From positions 1 through 64,000 of the forward strand of contig NZ_JACHXU010000021.1 of NCBI RefSeq assembly GCF_014192335.1: DNA of 64,000 bases, written 5' to 3'. The stretch's first letter is position 1; each line of letters opens with the position of its first letter. The notes under the pieces are model-generated. The model saw only the letters and a program-made list of their open reading frames with translations, was not told where the DNA came from and searched no databases. Made by a program: the position numbers and the translations under genes. Below, in pieces: positions 1 through 9,154 of this stretch. The stretch is from Aporhodopirellula rubra. Lineage in GTDB: Bacteria; Planctomycetota; Planctomycetia; Pirellulales; Pirellulaceae.

Positions 1-486
1 TTCTCCCTCAAGGGAGTCGTTCCCTATGGGTGGCTTCCGGTTGGTGAACGCACCGATGTGCCTGTCACCGGCGCGCACGGATCGACGGTGCAGGCGCTGG
101 GCTTCGAGCATCAGGACGGTACAACTCAGACTTACCTTCACAAGGGTTACGTCAACACGCAAACCGTCATCGACGTGTTCAACGATTTTTGCGAGACCAT
201 CGACCAAACGACCGTGGTAATCTTGGACAACGCGTCCTGCCACACCAGCAGGACCTTCAGGGCGTCGGTGGAAGGTTGGGCCGAGCGGGGCTTGCTCGTC
301 TACAACATTCCTCCCTACAGCCCAGAACTCAACGCGATCGAACGATTGTGGAAAAAACTCAAGTACCAACTGATGCCCGCAAATGCTTGGGAACGGTTCA
401 AGACTATGCTAGATACTTTGACATCGAAGCTCGCAGAACTCGGTGAAGTGACCTACATGCCGTCGCTTCATCATTACGCCGAATAA
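1..486 (+). CDS. IS630-family transposase, C-terminal part (5' truncated by window edge)
   Basis: The open frame runs unbroken from base 1 to the TAA at 484-486, so the gene starts outside the window and the GTG at 58 is probably internal. The visible 161 residues are the DDE_3 endonuclease end of an IS630/Tc1-mariner-type transposase. The second catalytic Asp lies in VVILDNASCH and the final acidic residue in the signature SPELNAIERLWKKLK. These residues bind the two metal ions used for DNA cleavage and strand transfer at TA targets. No terminal inverted repeat could be paired because the left end is missing. It lies tail to tail with the sulfatase gene, 15 bp away. Whether the copy is intact cannot be judged. 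The family call is firm. Confidence 0.88.
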   Translation, partial: FSLKGVVPYGWLPVGERTDVPVTGAHGSTVQALGFEHQDGTTQTYLHKGYVNTQTVIDVFNDFCETIDQTTVVILDNASCHTSRTFRASVEGWAERGLLVYNIPPYSPELNAIERLWKKLKYQLMPANAWERFKTMLDTLTSKLAELGEVTYMPSLHHYAE

Positions 487-501
487 CTCCTGTTCTCGTG
501 C

Positions 502-2268
502 TTAGTTAGACGTGTTGCGGTGAGCTCTCATTGCGTCGGGAATCAAACTAAACCTAGGATCGTTTTGGATCGTTCGGATCGCCCGATTATCGCCCAGATA
601 TTTGCGTCGCAAATCAGCGAATGGACGTTTCCGCGATTCTTTCGAGGGATCGTAATCGGGGTTGATCGCAGGCGTGTATTTGATGTCGACGTTGGCATCA
701 ATCCAGTCGTTGAGAACAACGAACAACTCGCGGGCCTTCTCAGGCATCGCGGCGGACAATTCGTTCTTCTCATAAGGATCCTCGGCGATGTTATAAAGCC
801 GCAGTGCGCCGGACCAATCAAAGATCAATTTCCAGTCCCCCTTCCGAACAGCCGATGAGGGAGCCGACGGCAATCCGTCCTCAGGGTTTTCAACGATCAC
901 ATTGAGTGGGTAGTGCCAGAAAAAAGTGTCGCGAGGATATCGGCGACTGGTATTCGCCGGGTCGACAAACAGCGGAGTGATACTTCGCCCATCGATCCCG
1001 CCCGGATCGATGTAGGCGGAAACATCGTAGCCGGTCAAATCCAGAACCGTGGGGAAGATATCGTTGCAGTCCACGGGCACATCGCTCCACCGGCCTCCGT
1101 CCACGTGGTTCTTCCATCGAATCACCAACGGCACACGGATGCCGCCTTCAAAGTGCAATGCCTTGCCGCCCTTGAACGGCGAGTTGTTGGTCGCGACCGG
1201 ATCGGTGTACGTCACTCCGCCGTTGTCGCTCATAAAAATGACCAACGTGTTTTCATCCAGCCCGGTTGCTTCGAGCGTGTCGAGAATTCGACCTACCGAA
1301 ACGTCCAACCGTTTCAACATCGCCGCGTAAACGGGATTGTCGTGACCATTCCAACCTCGTGTCGGCTTGCGTTCAAAGTACGCCACATCGTTCGCACGTC
1401 CGTGGAACGGGGTGTGAACGGCGAAGTGACAAAAGTGCAGAAAGAACGGCTTGCCGCCGGATGCCAGGGATTCCGCTCGCCGTTGCAAGTAGTCGACGGC
1501 ATGTTCGGTCAGCTCGTCGGTGAGATATTCCTGACCAAGGTTTCCACCGGACTTACCGCGCAACAATTTCGGTTGTGGCGTTGTCGGGAACATTTTCTTA
1601 CCGCTGTCCCACGCCGCTCGCCAATTGAAATAAGGCGATCCACCTTCGTCAAAATAAGAGATCTCTTCGAACCCCTGATCCGCGGGTTGCCAACCCTGCG
1701 AGCCGTGACCGCCGAGATGCCACTTACCGATGAACGCAGCATCATGGTCCGTCATCGCTTCGGCGAGCGTCGTTTCATCCTGCCCATTATCCGAAGGATG
1801 GCCAGACGCCAACGCGTCGCGAGTGGTGCCGTTGAGCAATGCCTGTTCGATTGGGATCTTGTCTTGCCAAACGAGAGCATCCTGTGCGACGTACCCCGGC
1901 GGTGGCATGATCGCTTGGTTGTAGAACGTGCGTACGTTTCCACCGACGGCCGTCGTGAATCCAGTCCGCGCGGCATACTTCCCCGTCAACAGACTGGCTC
2001 GCGCCGGCGAGCAGAGATGGCAGGCGTAGGATTGAGAAAACGCGAGCCCTTCCCTGGTCAAGCGATCAAGGTTGGGCGTCTCGTAGTACATGTTTGCCGG
2101 TTTGGTTTTCGTAAACCTGGTCGCGTACGCATTGACGTCAACAATTCCGAGATCATCCGCGAGAATCACGATCACATTCGGTCTCTTGCCATCTTCGCCA
2201 TTGACCGAAGGCATGCAAACCAAAGCAAATAGAATTGCGAGCAGCAGAACCGGAATTCGAATTGTCAT
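502..2268 (-). CDS. Secreted sulfatase (formylglycine-dependent)
   Basis: Predicted sulfatase of 588 residues that hydrolyses sulfate esters, probably on algal polysaccharides, outside the cytoplasm. I start it at 2268 (MTIRIPVLLL), which puts a signal peptide ending near PSVNG at the N-terminus; an in-frame ATG 16 codons upstream would bury it. Metal-binding ILADD is at about residues 35-39 and the sulfatase signature CSPARASLLTG at about 86-96, with Cys86 as the residue converted to formylglycine. Further family motifs are GKWHLGGHG and VIFMSDNGG. The C-terminal LRLYNIAEDPYEKNELS block is typical of the family. The substrate cannot be read from sequence. A sulfatase fragment lies just upstream in the same direction (2329-2643), so the locus once held at least two sulfatase genes. 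Confidence 0.93.
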   Translation of the reverse strand: MTIRIPVLLLAILFALVCMPSVNGEDGKRPNVIVILADDLGIVDVNAYATRFTKTKPANMYYETPNLDRLTREGLAFSQSYACHLCSPARASLLTGKYAARTGFTTAVGGNVRTFYNQAIMPPPGYVAQDALVWQDKIPIEQALLNGTTRDALASGHPSDNGQDETTLAEAMTDHDAAFIGKWHLGGHGSQGWQPADQGFEEISYFDEGGSPYFNWRAAWDSGKKMFPTTPQPKLLRGKSGGNLGQEYLTDELTEHAVDYLQRRAESLASGGKPFFLHFCHFAVHTPFHGRANDVAYFERKPTRGWNGHDNPVYAAMLKRLDVSVGRILDTLEATGLDENTLVIFMSDNGGVTYTDPVATNNSPFKGGKALHFEGGIRVPLVIRWKNHVDGGRWSDVPVDCNDIFPTVLDLTGYDVSAYIDPGGIDGRSITPLFVDPANTSRRYPRDTFFWHYPLNVIVENPEDGLPSAPSSAVRKGDWKLIFDWSGALRLYNIAEDPYEKNELSAAMPEKARELFVVLNDWIDANVDIKYTPAINPDYDPSKESRKRPFADLRRKYLGDNRAIRTIQNDPRFSLIPDAMRAHRNTSN

Positions 2269-2328
2269 GAGTGGCGTACGTTTGGGAAGGTGCAATAGCG
2301 TCACGCGGCGGCTCACTTCAGTGGGGAA

Positions 2329-2643
2329 TTACAAACGCGATTGAGGTTGCAAGGGGAAGCCTTGGGAATTCCGCGGCGCGGCGTGCACAGGAATCCCCTC
2401 CGAAAGCCTCGCCTCTGTCTCCGCGTGATCTGGAGAGTGCGCGAGATTGGTAAACTCATCCGGATCATTTTCAAGATCGTACAGTTCCTCGACCCCCTCG
2501 CCATACCGAACCAAGCGTAAACGATGAGCCAAACCATAACCAACTTCCAGAAGGGACAAATTCGATTTGAGATCGCCCCACCTCTCGCGAACCATCTTCC
2601 AGGAAAGATGCCGGACAAAAAACACCTCAACCCAAGGTCGCAT
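2329..2643 (-). pseudogene. Sulfatase C-terminal fragment (5'-truncated remnant)
   Basis: About 104 residues in this frame match only the end of an iduronate-2-sulfatase-like protein. The key piece is RYGEGVEELYDLENDPDEF followed by TNLA, the 'LYD...NDPxExxNL' block that sits near the C-terminus of many sulfatases. No catalytic half (C-x-P-x-R, ILADD) is found upstream on this strand before the DUF1559 gene at 2799, so the 5' four-fifths of the gene is missing. It ends 60 bp before the intact sulfatase. It is probably a dead remnant of a second sulfatase, although the residual frame has no internal stop. Confidence 0.72.
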
Positions 2644-2798
2644 CTTCCCAAACGGGCACCAAAGATTCAGCCGCCCAACGCTAGCAGCGGCCTCAATGCG
2701 GCCTAACGGCGCAACCGAAGCTAGCGTGAAACCGATCAGGAGGCCACAAGACGCCTACCCGATGCCCTTTACGTCGTGATCACACACGACGAACACGA

Positions 2799-4007
2799 TC
2801 AAAACTCTTCGTCGATCACTTCTTTCGAGGCTCGTGTCCCAAGAGCTCCCCACAGTCCATACGGGCTTTCAGATCCCGCAGGCACGCCGCCGCTGAGTTG
2901 AACCGTTTTGCTCGCTTGATTGCCCGCTTCGATGGAATCGGTGATGAACTTCACCGCTCCGTCTGACATCAAGACATGAGCGCCACCTTGGTGGCGGCTA
3001 CTTGGCGGAAAGTTACCAACGTTGATGTGGTTCACTTGCAGACAAACTTCATTGTTCGGCGGAGAAATCGTCGAGACTCCCGTGAAGTAAGGACGCCCCA
3101 ATGCCCACTGATAACCGCGGCGTTGTTCTGCGTTCCCATAGAACGCGATCTGAGCAGGAAGCGTCGACATCCAAAACTGTGGTCGCTCTGCGTCTCTGCC
3201 TCGCTCACACTTCTGCACATCATTCCATACCGACGGTCCTGCCGTTCGCCGCACGCCGCGAGTCCGAACATCGCTGTCACCCAAATCGGTCAAGATTTCA
3301 CCGGCACAGATCGTATTCGACAACCCATCGAGGATATCACGAAATCGCGTGTTCTTGCGAGCAACAAAAACGCCACGGCACGACGCCTGAACATCCGATT
3401 CGTTTCCGTTGCTGGTGCCATTCTGGTTCTTCGCCCCGTTGGACGTTTCCTTCACGGCATCACCAATGCAACCGGCGTAGTTACTTCTTCCTTGCGACGG
3501 AATCCCTACACCGGGATCGGAGGGACAACGTAGCGACGGAATGTTCGTCAACCACGGTTCATAGCGGGCCACTCCGTTTGCCGTCAGCGTTCGGCGCGGA
3601 TTCGGCCCCATCGGTGGAAAAATGTTGCCGCTCACGGGATCGACCAATGGATTGCTGATCTGCTCCCAAACGGCCTGCTGCTCGAAGAACGGAGTCAGGC
3701 CCACGAGAAAGCTCAACTCCAACGCGTTATTCGAAAACGGAACCTCAGCCGCATCCACATTCGCCTGTGATTGGCCCGTGAAGTCCGCGGTGCCTCCCGA
3801 CTGCATCGGCAATTGATTGTAGGCAGAGTGATAGTTGTGCATCGAAAGCCCGAGCTGCTTGAAATTGTTGCTGCAACTCATCCGCCGAGCCGCTTCACGA
3901 GCCGCCTGAACTGCAGGCAACAACAGCCCGACCAAAACGCCAATGATGGCAATAACAACGAGTAATTCAACGAGCGTGAACGCCCGCCGTGATCGCGAGA
4001 AACTCAT
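2799..4007 (-). CDS. DUF1559 protein with prepilin-type N-terminal cleavage/methylation motif
   Basis: A 402-residue member of the large planctomycete DUF1559 family. I start it at 4007 (MSFSRSRR), which places a short basic leader directly before RAFTLVELLVVIAIIGVL, a classic type IV prepilin-like motif with Glu five residues into the hydrophobic helix; the track-longest start would add 22 unlikely residues. After the helix comes the family hallmark AREAARRMSCSNNFKQLGL, then the globular domain (to about 390) with the late H-x-G-G motif RHQGGAHVLMSDGAVKF. The protein is predicted to be anchored in the inner membrane as a pseudopilin-like subunit. Family function is unknown. A small lipoprotein gene lies immediately upstream on the same strand, a common pairing in planctomycetes. 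Confidence 0.92.
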   Translation of the reverse strand: MSFSRSRRAFTLVELLVVIAIIGVLVGLLLPAVQAAREAARRMSCSNNFKQLGLSMHNYHSAYNQLPMQSGGTADFTGQSQANVDAAEVPFSNNALELSFLVGLTPFFEQQAVWEQISNPLVDPVSGNIFPPMGPNPRRTLTANGVARYEPWLTNIPSLRCPSDPGVGIPSQGRSNYAGCIGDAVKETSNGAKNQNGTSNGNESDVQASCRGVFVARKNTRFRDILDGLSNTICAGEILTDLGDSDVRTRGVRRTAGPSVWNDVQKCERGRDAERPQFWMSTLPAQIAFYGNAEQRRGYQWALGRPYFTGVSTISPPNNEVCLQVNHINVGNFPPSSRHQGGAHVLMSDGAVKFITDSIEAGNQASKTVQLSGGVPAGSESPYGLWGALGTRASKEVIDEEF

Positions 4008-4161
4008 AAGAAACCAATCCGAAAAGAGAAATACAAAACACGAGCCCAACACCTGAACTCGCCAATACGCCATAAAACAAACGCACGAACCGCACGATCA
4101 CGCCTGCGCCGCCGAGACAGCACGCACCGATCATCTTCACTGGCACGGCAGCCCGACCAAC

Positions 4162-4332
4162 TCACTCACCAGTGTCGTTTTCGTCGATCACATCGAGCCC
4201 GTCGTCAACGTTGGGATTGGCCTCGATATAGGCTTCAATGGCGTCTTGCTCTGTGCCATCGGGCCCCGGCTTTGCCTCGCCACACCCACAGAAAAACAGC
4301 AACATGGACGCGAACAAAACAGGTTTCAACAT
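4162..4332 (-). CDS. Small putative lipoprotein upstream of DUF1559 gene
   Basis: A 56-residue frame starting at 4332 (MLKPVLFASMLLFFCGCGEA). The N-terminus has a Lys, a hydrophobic run and then FCGCGEA, which is a workable lipobox with Cys at about 16 or 18. The mature part is short and acidic (ANPNVDDGLDVIDENDTGE). Short acidic lipoproteins directly before DUF1559 genes on the same strand are common in Pirellulaceae. The longer frame from 4425 is not used because it would place a 31-residue non-signal stretch before the hydrophobic segment. Function unknown; it may be an accessory of the DUF1559 protein. Confidence 0.6.
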   Translation of the reverse strand: MLKPVLFASMLLFFCGCGEAKPGPDGTEQDAIEAYIEANPNVDDGLDVIDENDTGE

Positions 4333-4724
4333 CGGAGAAACTCCACTCACTAGGTCTTCAAGAGTCGGGGGATAGCAAACAAAATCATTGCGAACGGGCC
4401 GCATCGTCGTCGGCTCCTCCCACAAAAGCTGGACAAGGTCGCCGATTCATCAATTAGTTTGCTAGGCTCCTCAAAATCTCTCACGCGGATTTCTAATTTC
4501 TCGTTTTTAATGACAGTCACACACGCACAGATGCGGCCAACGGGATACCAAGCCAACCACTCGACTAGTAAACGCTCACCTCAAATCGGTCTTTGGGCGG
4601 CGGGGCGTGGTAGGGTGGAGACCCAAAACAGTTCAACTTCCTCGCCCGAATTCACAATGCATTTTCGTTTTGGAGGTGAGATTCCCAACCGAGAGGCAAA
4701 CACTGGATTGAGGAGGAACAATCA

Positions 4725-5282
4725 GTGCCGCATTCAGACCCAATAAAACACGCCGTGCGCCAAGTGCTCTCGGGAGACACGGACGCGTTTCGGTTGCTCG
4801 TACGGGAATACCGGCTCATGATCCGTAGTTACGTAGGCAGCCAATTGCATCGCAGCGACGAGACAGACGATCTTTCCCAAGAAGTTTTCATGAGTGCCTA
4901 TCGCAACCTTGACCAATTTGATCTCGATGGCGACTTCGGGGCTTGGCTCCGAGGAATCGCTCGCAACAAATTGCTGATGCATTTCCGAACGACCCAGCGT
5001 CGATCGCAGCGAGAATCGAAGTTCCGAGAGGAAGTGGCACAACTGCTGGAATATGACCTCGAGAAAATTTTTGTCCGCCAGAGCGATTTCGCGATCGAAG
5101 CACTCCTTCGTTGCATCAGCAAACTGCCGGATCGGATGCGACATGTGGTTCGAGAAGGCTTGGACGGAACCAAAGCTGCCGCATTGGCGGAAGAGCTCTC
5201 GACATCGCTCGGGGCCATCTACAACCTAAATTATCGCGCCAGTAGCCTGCTCCGCGAATGTGTCAAAGCGGAGATGGAATAA
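4725..5282 (+). CDS. ECF-type RNA polymerase sigma factor
   Basis: 185-residue sigma-70 family protein. Region 2 is seen as ETDDLSQEVFMSAYRNLDQF (about residues 45-65) with the following FGAWLRGIARNKLL. Region 4 is the C-terminal helix-turn-helix (ISKLPDRMRHVV through AIYNLNYRASSLLRECV). The GTG start at 4725 is fixed by a perfect AGGAGG at 4711-4716, 8 bases upstream. The stop TAA at 5280-5282 overlaps the ATG of the next gene by one base (TAATG), so the two are translationally coupled. The partner is a membrane FecR-type protein, which suggests a sigma/anti-sigma unit responding to an envelope or substrate signal. The regulon is unknown. Confidence 0.92.
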   Translation: MPHSDPIKHAVRQVLSGDTDAFRLLVREYRLMIRSYVGSQLHRSDETDDLSQEVFMSAYRNLDQFDLDGDFGAWLRGIARNKLLMHFRTTQRRSQRESKFREEVAQLLEYDLEKIFVRQSDFAIEALLRCISKLPDRMRHVVREGLDGTKAAALAEELSTSLGAIYNLNYRASSLLRECVKAEME

Positions 5283-7114
5283 TGGATCAGGACCTACGAA
5301 TTTTGCTGGCCGCATGGTTAACGGGCGAGTGGGACGATGCTGAATTGGCGCCCGCTCTTGAACGGTTGAGAACAGACCGATCGTTGCGTAAATCCTTGGC
5401 CGAAGAACTGGCAATGCTCAGCCAAACGCGAGCGGTTCAGTCCAGCGAGCCCCGGTGGTTGAAGCTGGAAGACGCGTTAGGGGCCGCTTTAGAACACGGT
5501 GAAGACGATGCCGTGTTCGAATCTCGCGTGATGGCGAGCTTGTCCCAAATCGCCCCGGGGTATCAATCGCGACGCAAATGGTTGACGGTGGCTGCGATAG
5601 TGTCGACAGTGGCCGCCTTCGTCGCTTTGGCTTTCCTGCCCGGGTGGCTTAACAACGATGGCGTCGAACGAGAAAACACGATAGCCCACCAACAAAACAC
5701 GCCGCCCATCGAAATCGCCCAAAACAACCAAGACGATACCAACACCCAGACCCGACGGCCCATCGACGGGGTCAACTTAGTCTCCAACTCGAGAGTGTCC
5801 GCGGTCGCCGTTCTCAGTCAGGCCGTCAACGCTCAATGGGGCGGCAACAATCGCCCCGTCGCGGGCGAAGGTCTCGATCTCGGAGACTTCATTCTTCGCC
5901 GTGGTGCCGTCCAAATCGAATTCCTCTCAGGTGTCCGACTGTTGCTGCAGGCCCCCGCGAATATCGAGCTTCGCGCAGCCGATGAAGTGCTCATTCGATA
6001 CGGCGCGGCGAGTTGCTTCGTGACCGACATGGGACATGGGTTCCGAGTTTTAACCAAAGAGATGGAAGTTGCTGATCTTGGGACGGCGTTTAGCATTGAC
6101 GTCAAACAAGACGGTAAACCAGAAGTCCATGTGATCGACGGCTCCGTTGAAATCAAATCGTCTCAACACGAAACGCTCGAAGTACAGGAAATGCACGCGA
6201 TTCGCATGGGCGATGACGGCCCCGAAGACATCGAGTACTCCCCCGATCGATTCCTGAAAACATCCGTCATCCGTGGCCGACAAAACGCCTTCGCTCTACG
6301 TCGATATAACCGCTGGAAAGAATACGCGGAAGCCTTGAGCGCCGACCCGTCGGTCCTCCTGCATTACACGTTCGAGGAAACCGACCCGAGTGCGTTGGAA
6401 TTGATCAACGTCGCAACGGATCCATCGCGAGCGACCAACGGAGTGGTCATTGGGTGCCAATGGGATCGTGGCCGATGGCGATCTAAGCGAGCATTGCTTT
6501 ACCGCAACGCGAGCGATCGGGTGCTGTTCCAGGTACCGGGCGCATTCGACAAAGCGACATTCCTGGTTTGGGCTCGCGTCGATGCGATCACCCAAGAAAC
6601 AACATCGCTATTGATGACCGAACACCCTGGGCGCAGGGCATTGTTCTCACCTGCCGACGACAAATCGATCAGCGAAGCAATGAAGCGACGCAGCAAAACG
6701 ACCGTGGAAACCGTTCGATGGGAATTGTCACAACACACCAACAACGTGATGTTCAGCGTCGGGCACGGTATCAAAGAAAGCGACTATGACAAGCTCGCAG
6801 TCGACCATCCGTACACACGCTCGGATCGCTGGGGAACGTGGGCATGCATGGGCGTCACCTGTGACGTGAAAGAACGCACAGTCACCCATTACCTCAACGG
6901 CCAGCCGATCGGAACGGGGCAGTTCACACGCGCCGAACCCCTACTACTCGACTTCATGGAACTCGGAAATTTCGGAACGACCGTTGAAGAATTGGAACGA
7001 ACCGGCGGCTCCGCTCAACGTCGCTTCTACGGTGCCATTGATGAACTGATGATCGCCGACCGTGTGTTTGATGCGTCAGAGATCAAATCATTCTGGGAAA
7101 ACGGCAAACCTTGA
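5282..7114 (+). CDS. FecR-domain membrane protein with LamG/concanavalin-like C-terminus (putative anti-sigma factor)
   Basis: 610 residues, starting with MDQDLRILLAAWLTGEW on the ATG that overlaps the sigma factor stop. A cytoplasmic N-terminal segment (about 1-95) is followed by one transmembrane helix at about 99-125 (WLTVAAIVSTVAAFVALAFL). A FecR-like domain follows at about 195-300 (ILRRGAVQIEFLSG, EVADLGTAFSIDVK, EVHVIDGSVEI). The remainder (about 350-610) is a LamG/concanavalin A-like beta-sandwich, with LHYTFEET at its start and FYGAIDELMIADRVF near its end, which usually binds carbohydrate. The architecture fits a membrane anti-sigma factor whose outer lectin-like domain senses a glycan and releases the upstream sigma factor. 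The role is inferred from family and order; no ligand is visible. Confidence 0.88.
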   Translation: MDQDLRILLAAWLTGEWDDAELAPALERLRTDRSLRKSLAEELAMLSQTRAVQSSEPRWLKLEDALGAALEHGEDDAVFESRVMASLSQIAPGYQSRRKWLTVAAIVSTVAAFVALAFLPGWLNNDGVERENTIAHQQNTPPIEIAQNNQDDTNTQTRRPIDGVNLVSNSRVSAVAVLSQAVNAQWGGNNRPVAGEGLDLGDFILRRGAVQIEFLSGVRLLLQAPANIELRAADEVLIRYGAASCFVTDMGHGFRVLTKEMEVADLGTAFSIDVKQDGKPEVHVIDGSVEIKSSQHETLEVQEMHAIRMGDDGPEDIEYSPDRFLKTSVIRGRQNAFALRRYNRWKEYAEALSADPSVLLHYTFEETDPSALELINVATDPSRATNGVVIGCQWDRGRWRSKRALLYRNASDRVLFQVPGAFDKATFLVWARVDAITQETTSLLMTEHPGRRALFSPADDKSISEAMKRRSKTTVETVRWELSQHTNNVMFSVGHGIKESDYDKLAVDHPYTRSDRWGTWACMGVTCDVKERTVTHYLNGQPIGTGQFTRAEPLLLDFMELGNFGTTVEELERTGGSAQRRFYGAIDELMIADRVFDASEIKSFWENGKP

Positions 7115-7507
7115 GTGCTGCGGTTCTCTTAACGAGAAATGCAATCAATGCGACACGTTGACCTTGTTTTCTTATCGCCAAACCCCAAACCAACGTCGGC
7201 AACGAGATGACGGCCCTGCCATGTCACTCACCAGATGCATGCATCACACGAGAGCCCATCACTGGCGAACCAACGCTAGGAAATGAGACCTTCTGCCAGC
7301 CGCTAATCGACACAGCCGCACGTCCAGGTGACGACGAAGGCAATCAACAAGAGTTCACACCTTCCTCATCCGTATTCGAGCAACTGCGTCAACCACAACC
7401 GTCTCTCCCGATAACGTAGACCTGCGCGGATTGCCCGGGCGAGCGCCGACTCCAACGAAACGACAGATTCGCCCGTACATCTCGCAATCGAAAAAAGGAC
7501 CACACGC
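7115..7507. other. Intergenic region between FecR-LamG gene and sulfatase
   Basis: 393 bases without a convincing gene. The only short frames are low-quality and lack ribosome sites. The only signal seen is the AAGGA at 7495-7499, which serves the sulfatase start at 7508. Confidence 0.5.
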
Positions 7508-9154
7508 GTGCCCCCCCGAATGATCACCTTTGCTCTCGCCGTCATCAGTTCGGTGCTCTCGTTTCACCGCGTTCACGCGGAACAAACGCCCAACATTATT
7601 TTGATTTTGGCCGACGACATGGGCTATTCCGACCTCGGTTGCTACGGCAGCGAAATCGCGACGCCGAACCTCGACCGACTCGCTCATCGGGGCGTTCGTT
7701 TCACTCAGTTCTACAACTCATCCAAGTGCGAACCGACACGTGCGTCATTGATGAGCGGGCAATACTGGCAAGACACCGGCTTCGGCGTCAAACGCGGGCT
7801 GACCATGGGCGAAGTGATGAAACAAAGAAACTACGCGACGTTTGCAGTCGGAAAATGGCATCTCGATGGAAATCCGGTGGACCGAGGATTCGATCGCTAC
7901 TTCGGACATCTTGCCGGAGGAAGTCACTACTTCCGAGTTGCCGGGTCTCAGCGACTCGACCATAACGTCTTCACACAGCCACCCGGCGATGACTTCTACA
8001 TGACTGACGCCAACGCGGGCTACGCGATCCAGTTTATAGACGAACTGCAGCGGGACGCCCCGGACAAGCCGTTCATGATGTACCTCGCGTTCAATGCCCC
8101 GCATTCACCGTTGCATGCGTTGCCGCAGGACATTGCAAAATACCACGAAACCTATCGCGCCGGTTGGGATATCATCCGTAAACAGAGACACCAAAAACAG
8201 ATCGAACTCGGGGTCACCAAAGAACGATGGAAATTGCCTCCTCGAGATCCGAGCGTTCCCGCATGGGAAACATTGAGCCAGCGAGAAAAGGATTTTGAAT
8301 CAACCCGAATGGCTATCTACGCGGCAATGGTGGATCGGATGGACCAAGCCATTGGACGCGTCCTCAACCGAGTCAAAGAGCACGGCGAAGAAGACAATAC
8401 ATTGGTCATCTTCTTAAGCGACAATGGTGGTAGCGCGTCAGACCCCTCGACCGCCCCCAAAACCGTCGAGGGACTGCTCGGTGAAAACGGAGCGGGCAAA
8501 GATGGCTACTGGGTCGGCATCGGATGGTCAAATGTCAGCAACACGCCCTTTCGACGGTACAAGTGCGACATGGGAAATGGCGGCATTCTGACCTCATGCG
8601 TGGCTTCGTGGCCAGCCGTGATCAAGACCGGAGGGCGTCTGATCGACGAACCATCGCACATCATTGATTTAATGGCTACGATCACGGATGTGGCAGGTCC
8701 ACCAATCTCCGAAACGCCCTCGGAGAAACGTCCGGGGAAAAGCCTTCAACCGTTACTCACCGACAGTCCGCGTGAATCACACGACGCGTTGTACTTTCAT
8801 CTCTTCCACAATCGAGCCATCATTGCCGACGGGATGAAGCTGGTTAGCAGTTGGGACTCACCTTGGACACTGTACGACATGAACGCCGACCGTACCGAAC
8901 AGAACAATCTCGCCAGCCGACACCCAGAGCTCGCGGCGAGTCTGCAAAAGCGTTGGGAAAGCTGGTATGCGGATGTCCCCGAGAAGCGCTGGAACGCGTC
9001 TTTGGGTGAACCACGATACCGACGGATTGATGACCCTGAAGAAACCTACAACCGTCGAACAGGAAACGGTGATGAAATCATCGTGGTCAAACGGTCCGAA
9101 GCCTCACAGCGGCGCAAGCCCCAACCGCGAATGAAGCAAGCAACCTCGAAATGA
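7508..9154 (+). CDS. Secreted arylsulfatase-type sulfatase
   Basis: 548-residue sulfatase. The GTG at 7508 is chosen because AAGGA (7495-7499) lies 8 bases before it; the next in-frame ATG (7520) would be 20 bases away. The signal peptide ends near RVHAEQ. Metal-binding ILADDMGYSDLGCYG is at about 33-47 and the active-site motif CEPTRASLMSG begins at Cys74, the formylglycine precursor. GKWHLDGNPVDRGFD and VIFLSDNGG complete the core. The last 40 residues are basic and Gln/Lys-rich. Its stop overlaps the next start (ATGA at 9151-9154), so it is co-translated with the secreted protein that follows. Likely an extracytoplasmic desulfatase of a polysaccharide pathway; substrate not determinable. 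Confidence 0.94.
   Translation: MPPRMITFALAVISSVLSFHRVHAEQTPNIILILADDMGYSDLGCYGSEIATPNLDRLAHRGVRFTQFYNSSKCEPTRASLMSGQYWQDTGFGVKRGLTMGEVMKQRNYATFAVGKWHLDGNPVDRGFDRYFGHLAGGSHYFRVAGSQRLDHNVFTQPPGDDFYMTDANAGYAIQFIDELQRDAPDKPFMMYLAFNAPHSPLHALPQDIAKYHETYRAGWDIIRKQRHQKQIELGVTKERWKLPPRDPSVPAWETLSQREKDFESTRMAIYAAMVDRMDQAIGRVLNRVKEHGEEDNTLVIFLSDNGGSASDPSTAPKTVEGLLGENGAGKDGYWVGIGWSNVSNTPFRRYKCDMGNGGILTSCVASWPAVIKTGGRLIDEPSHIIDLMATITDVAGPPISETPSEKRPGKSLQPLLTDSPRESHDALYFHLFHNRAIIADGMKLVSSWDSPWTLYDMNADRTEQNNLASRHPELAASLQKRWESWYADVPEKRWNASLGEPRYRRIDDPEETYNRRTGNGDEIIVVKRSEASQRRKPQPRMKQATSK

Noticed and set aside
913-2232. 439-residue plus-strand ORF
   Set aside because: Antisense to the sulfatase gene; low-complexity Arg/His composition and no ribosome site or family.
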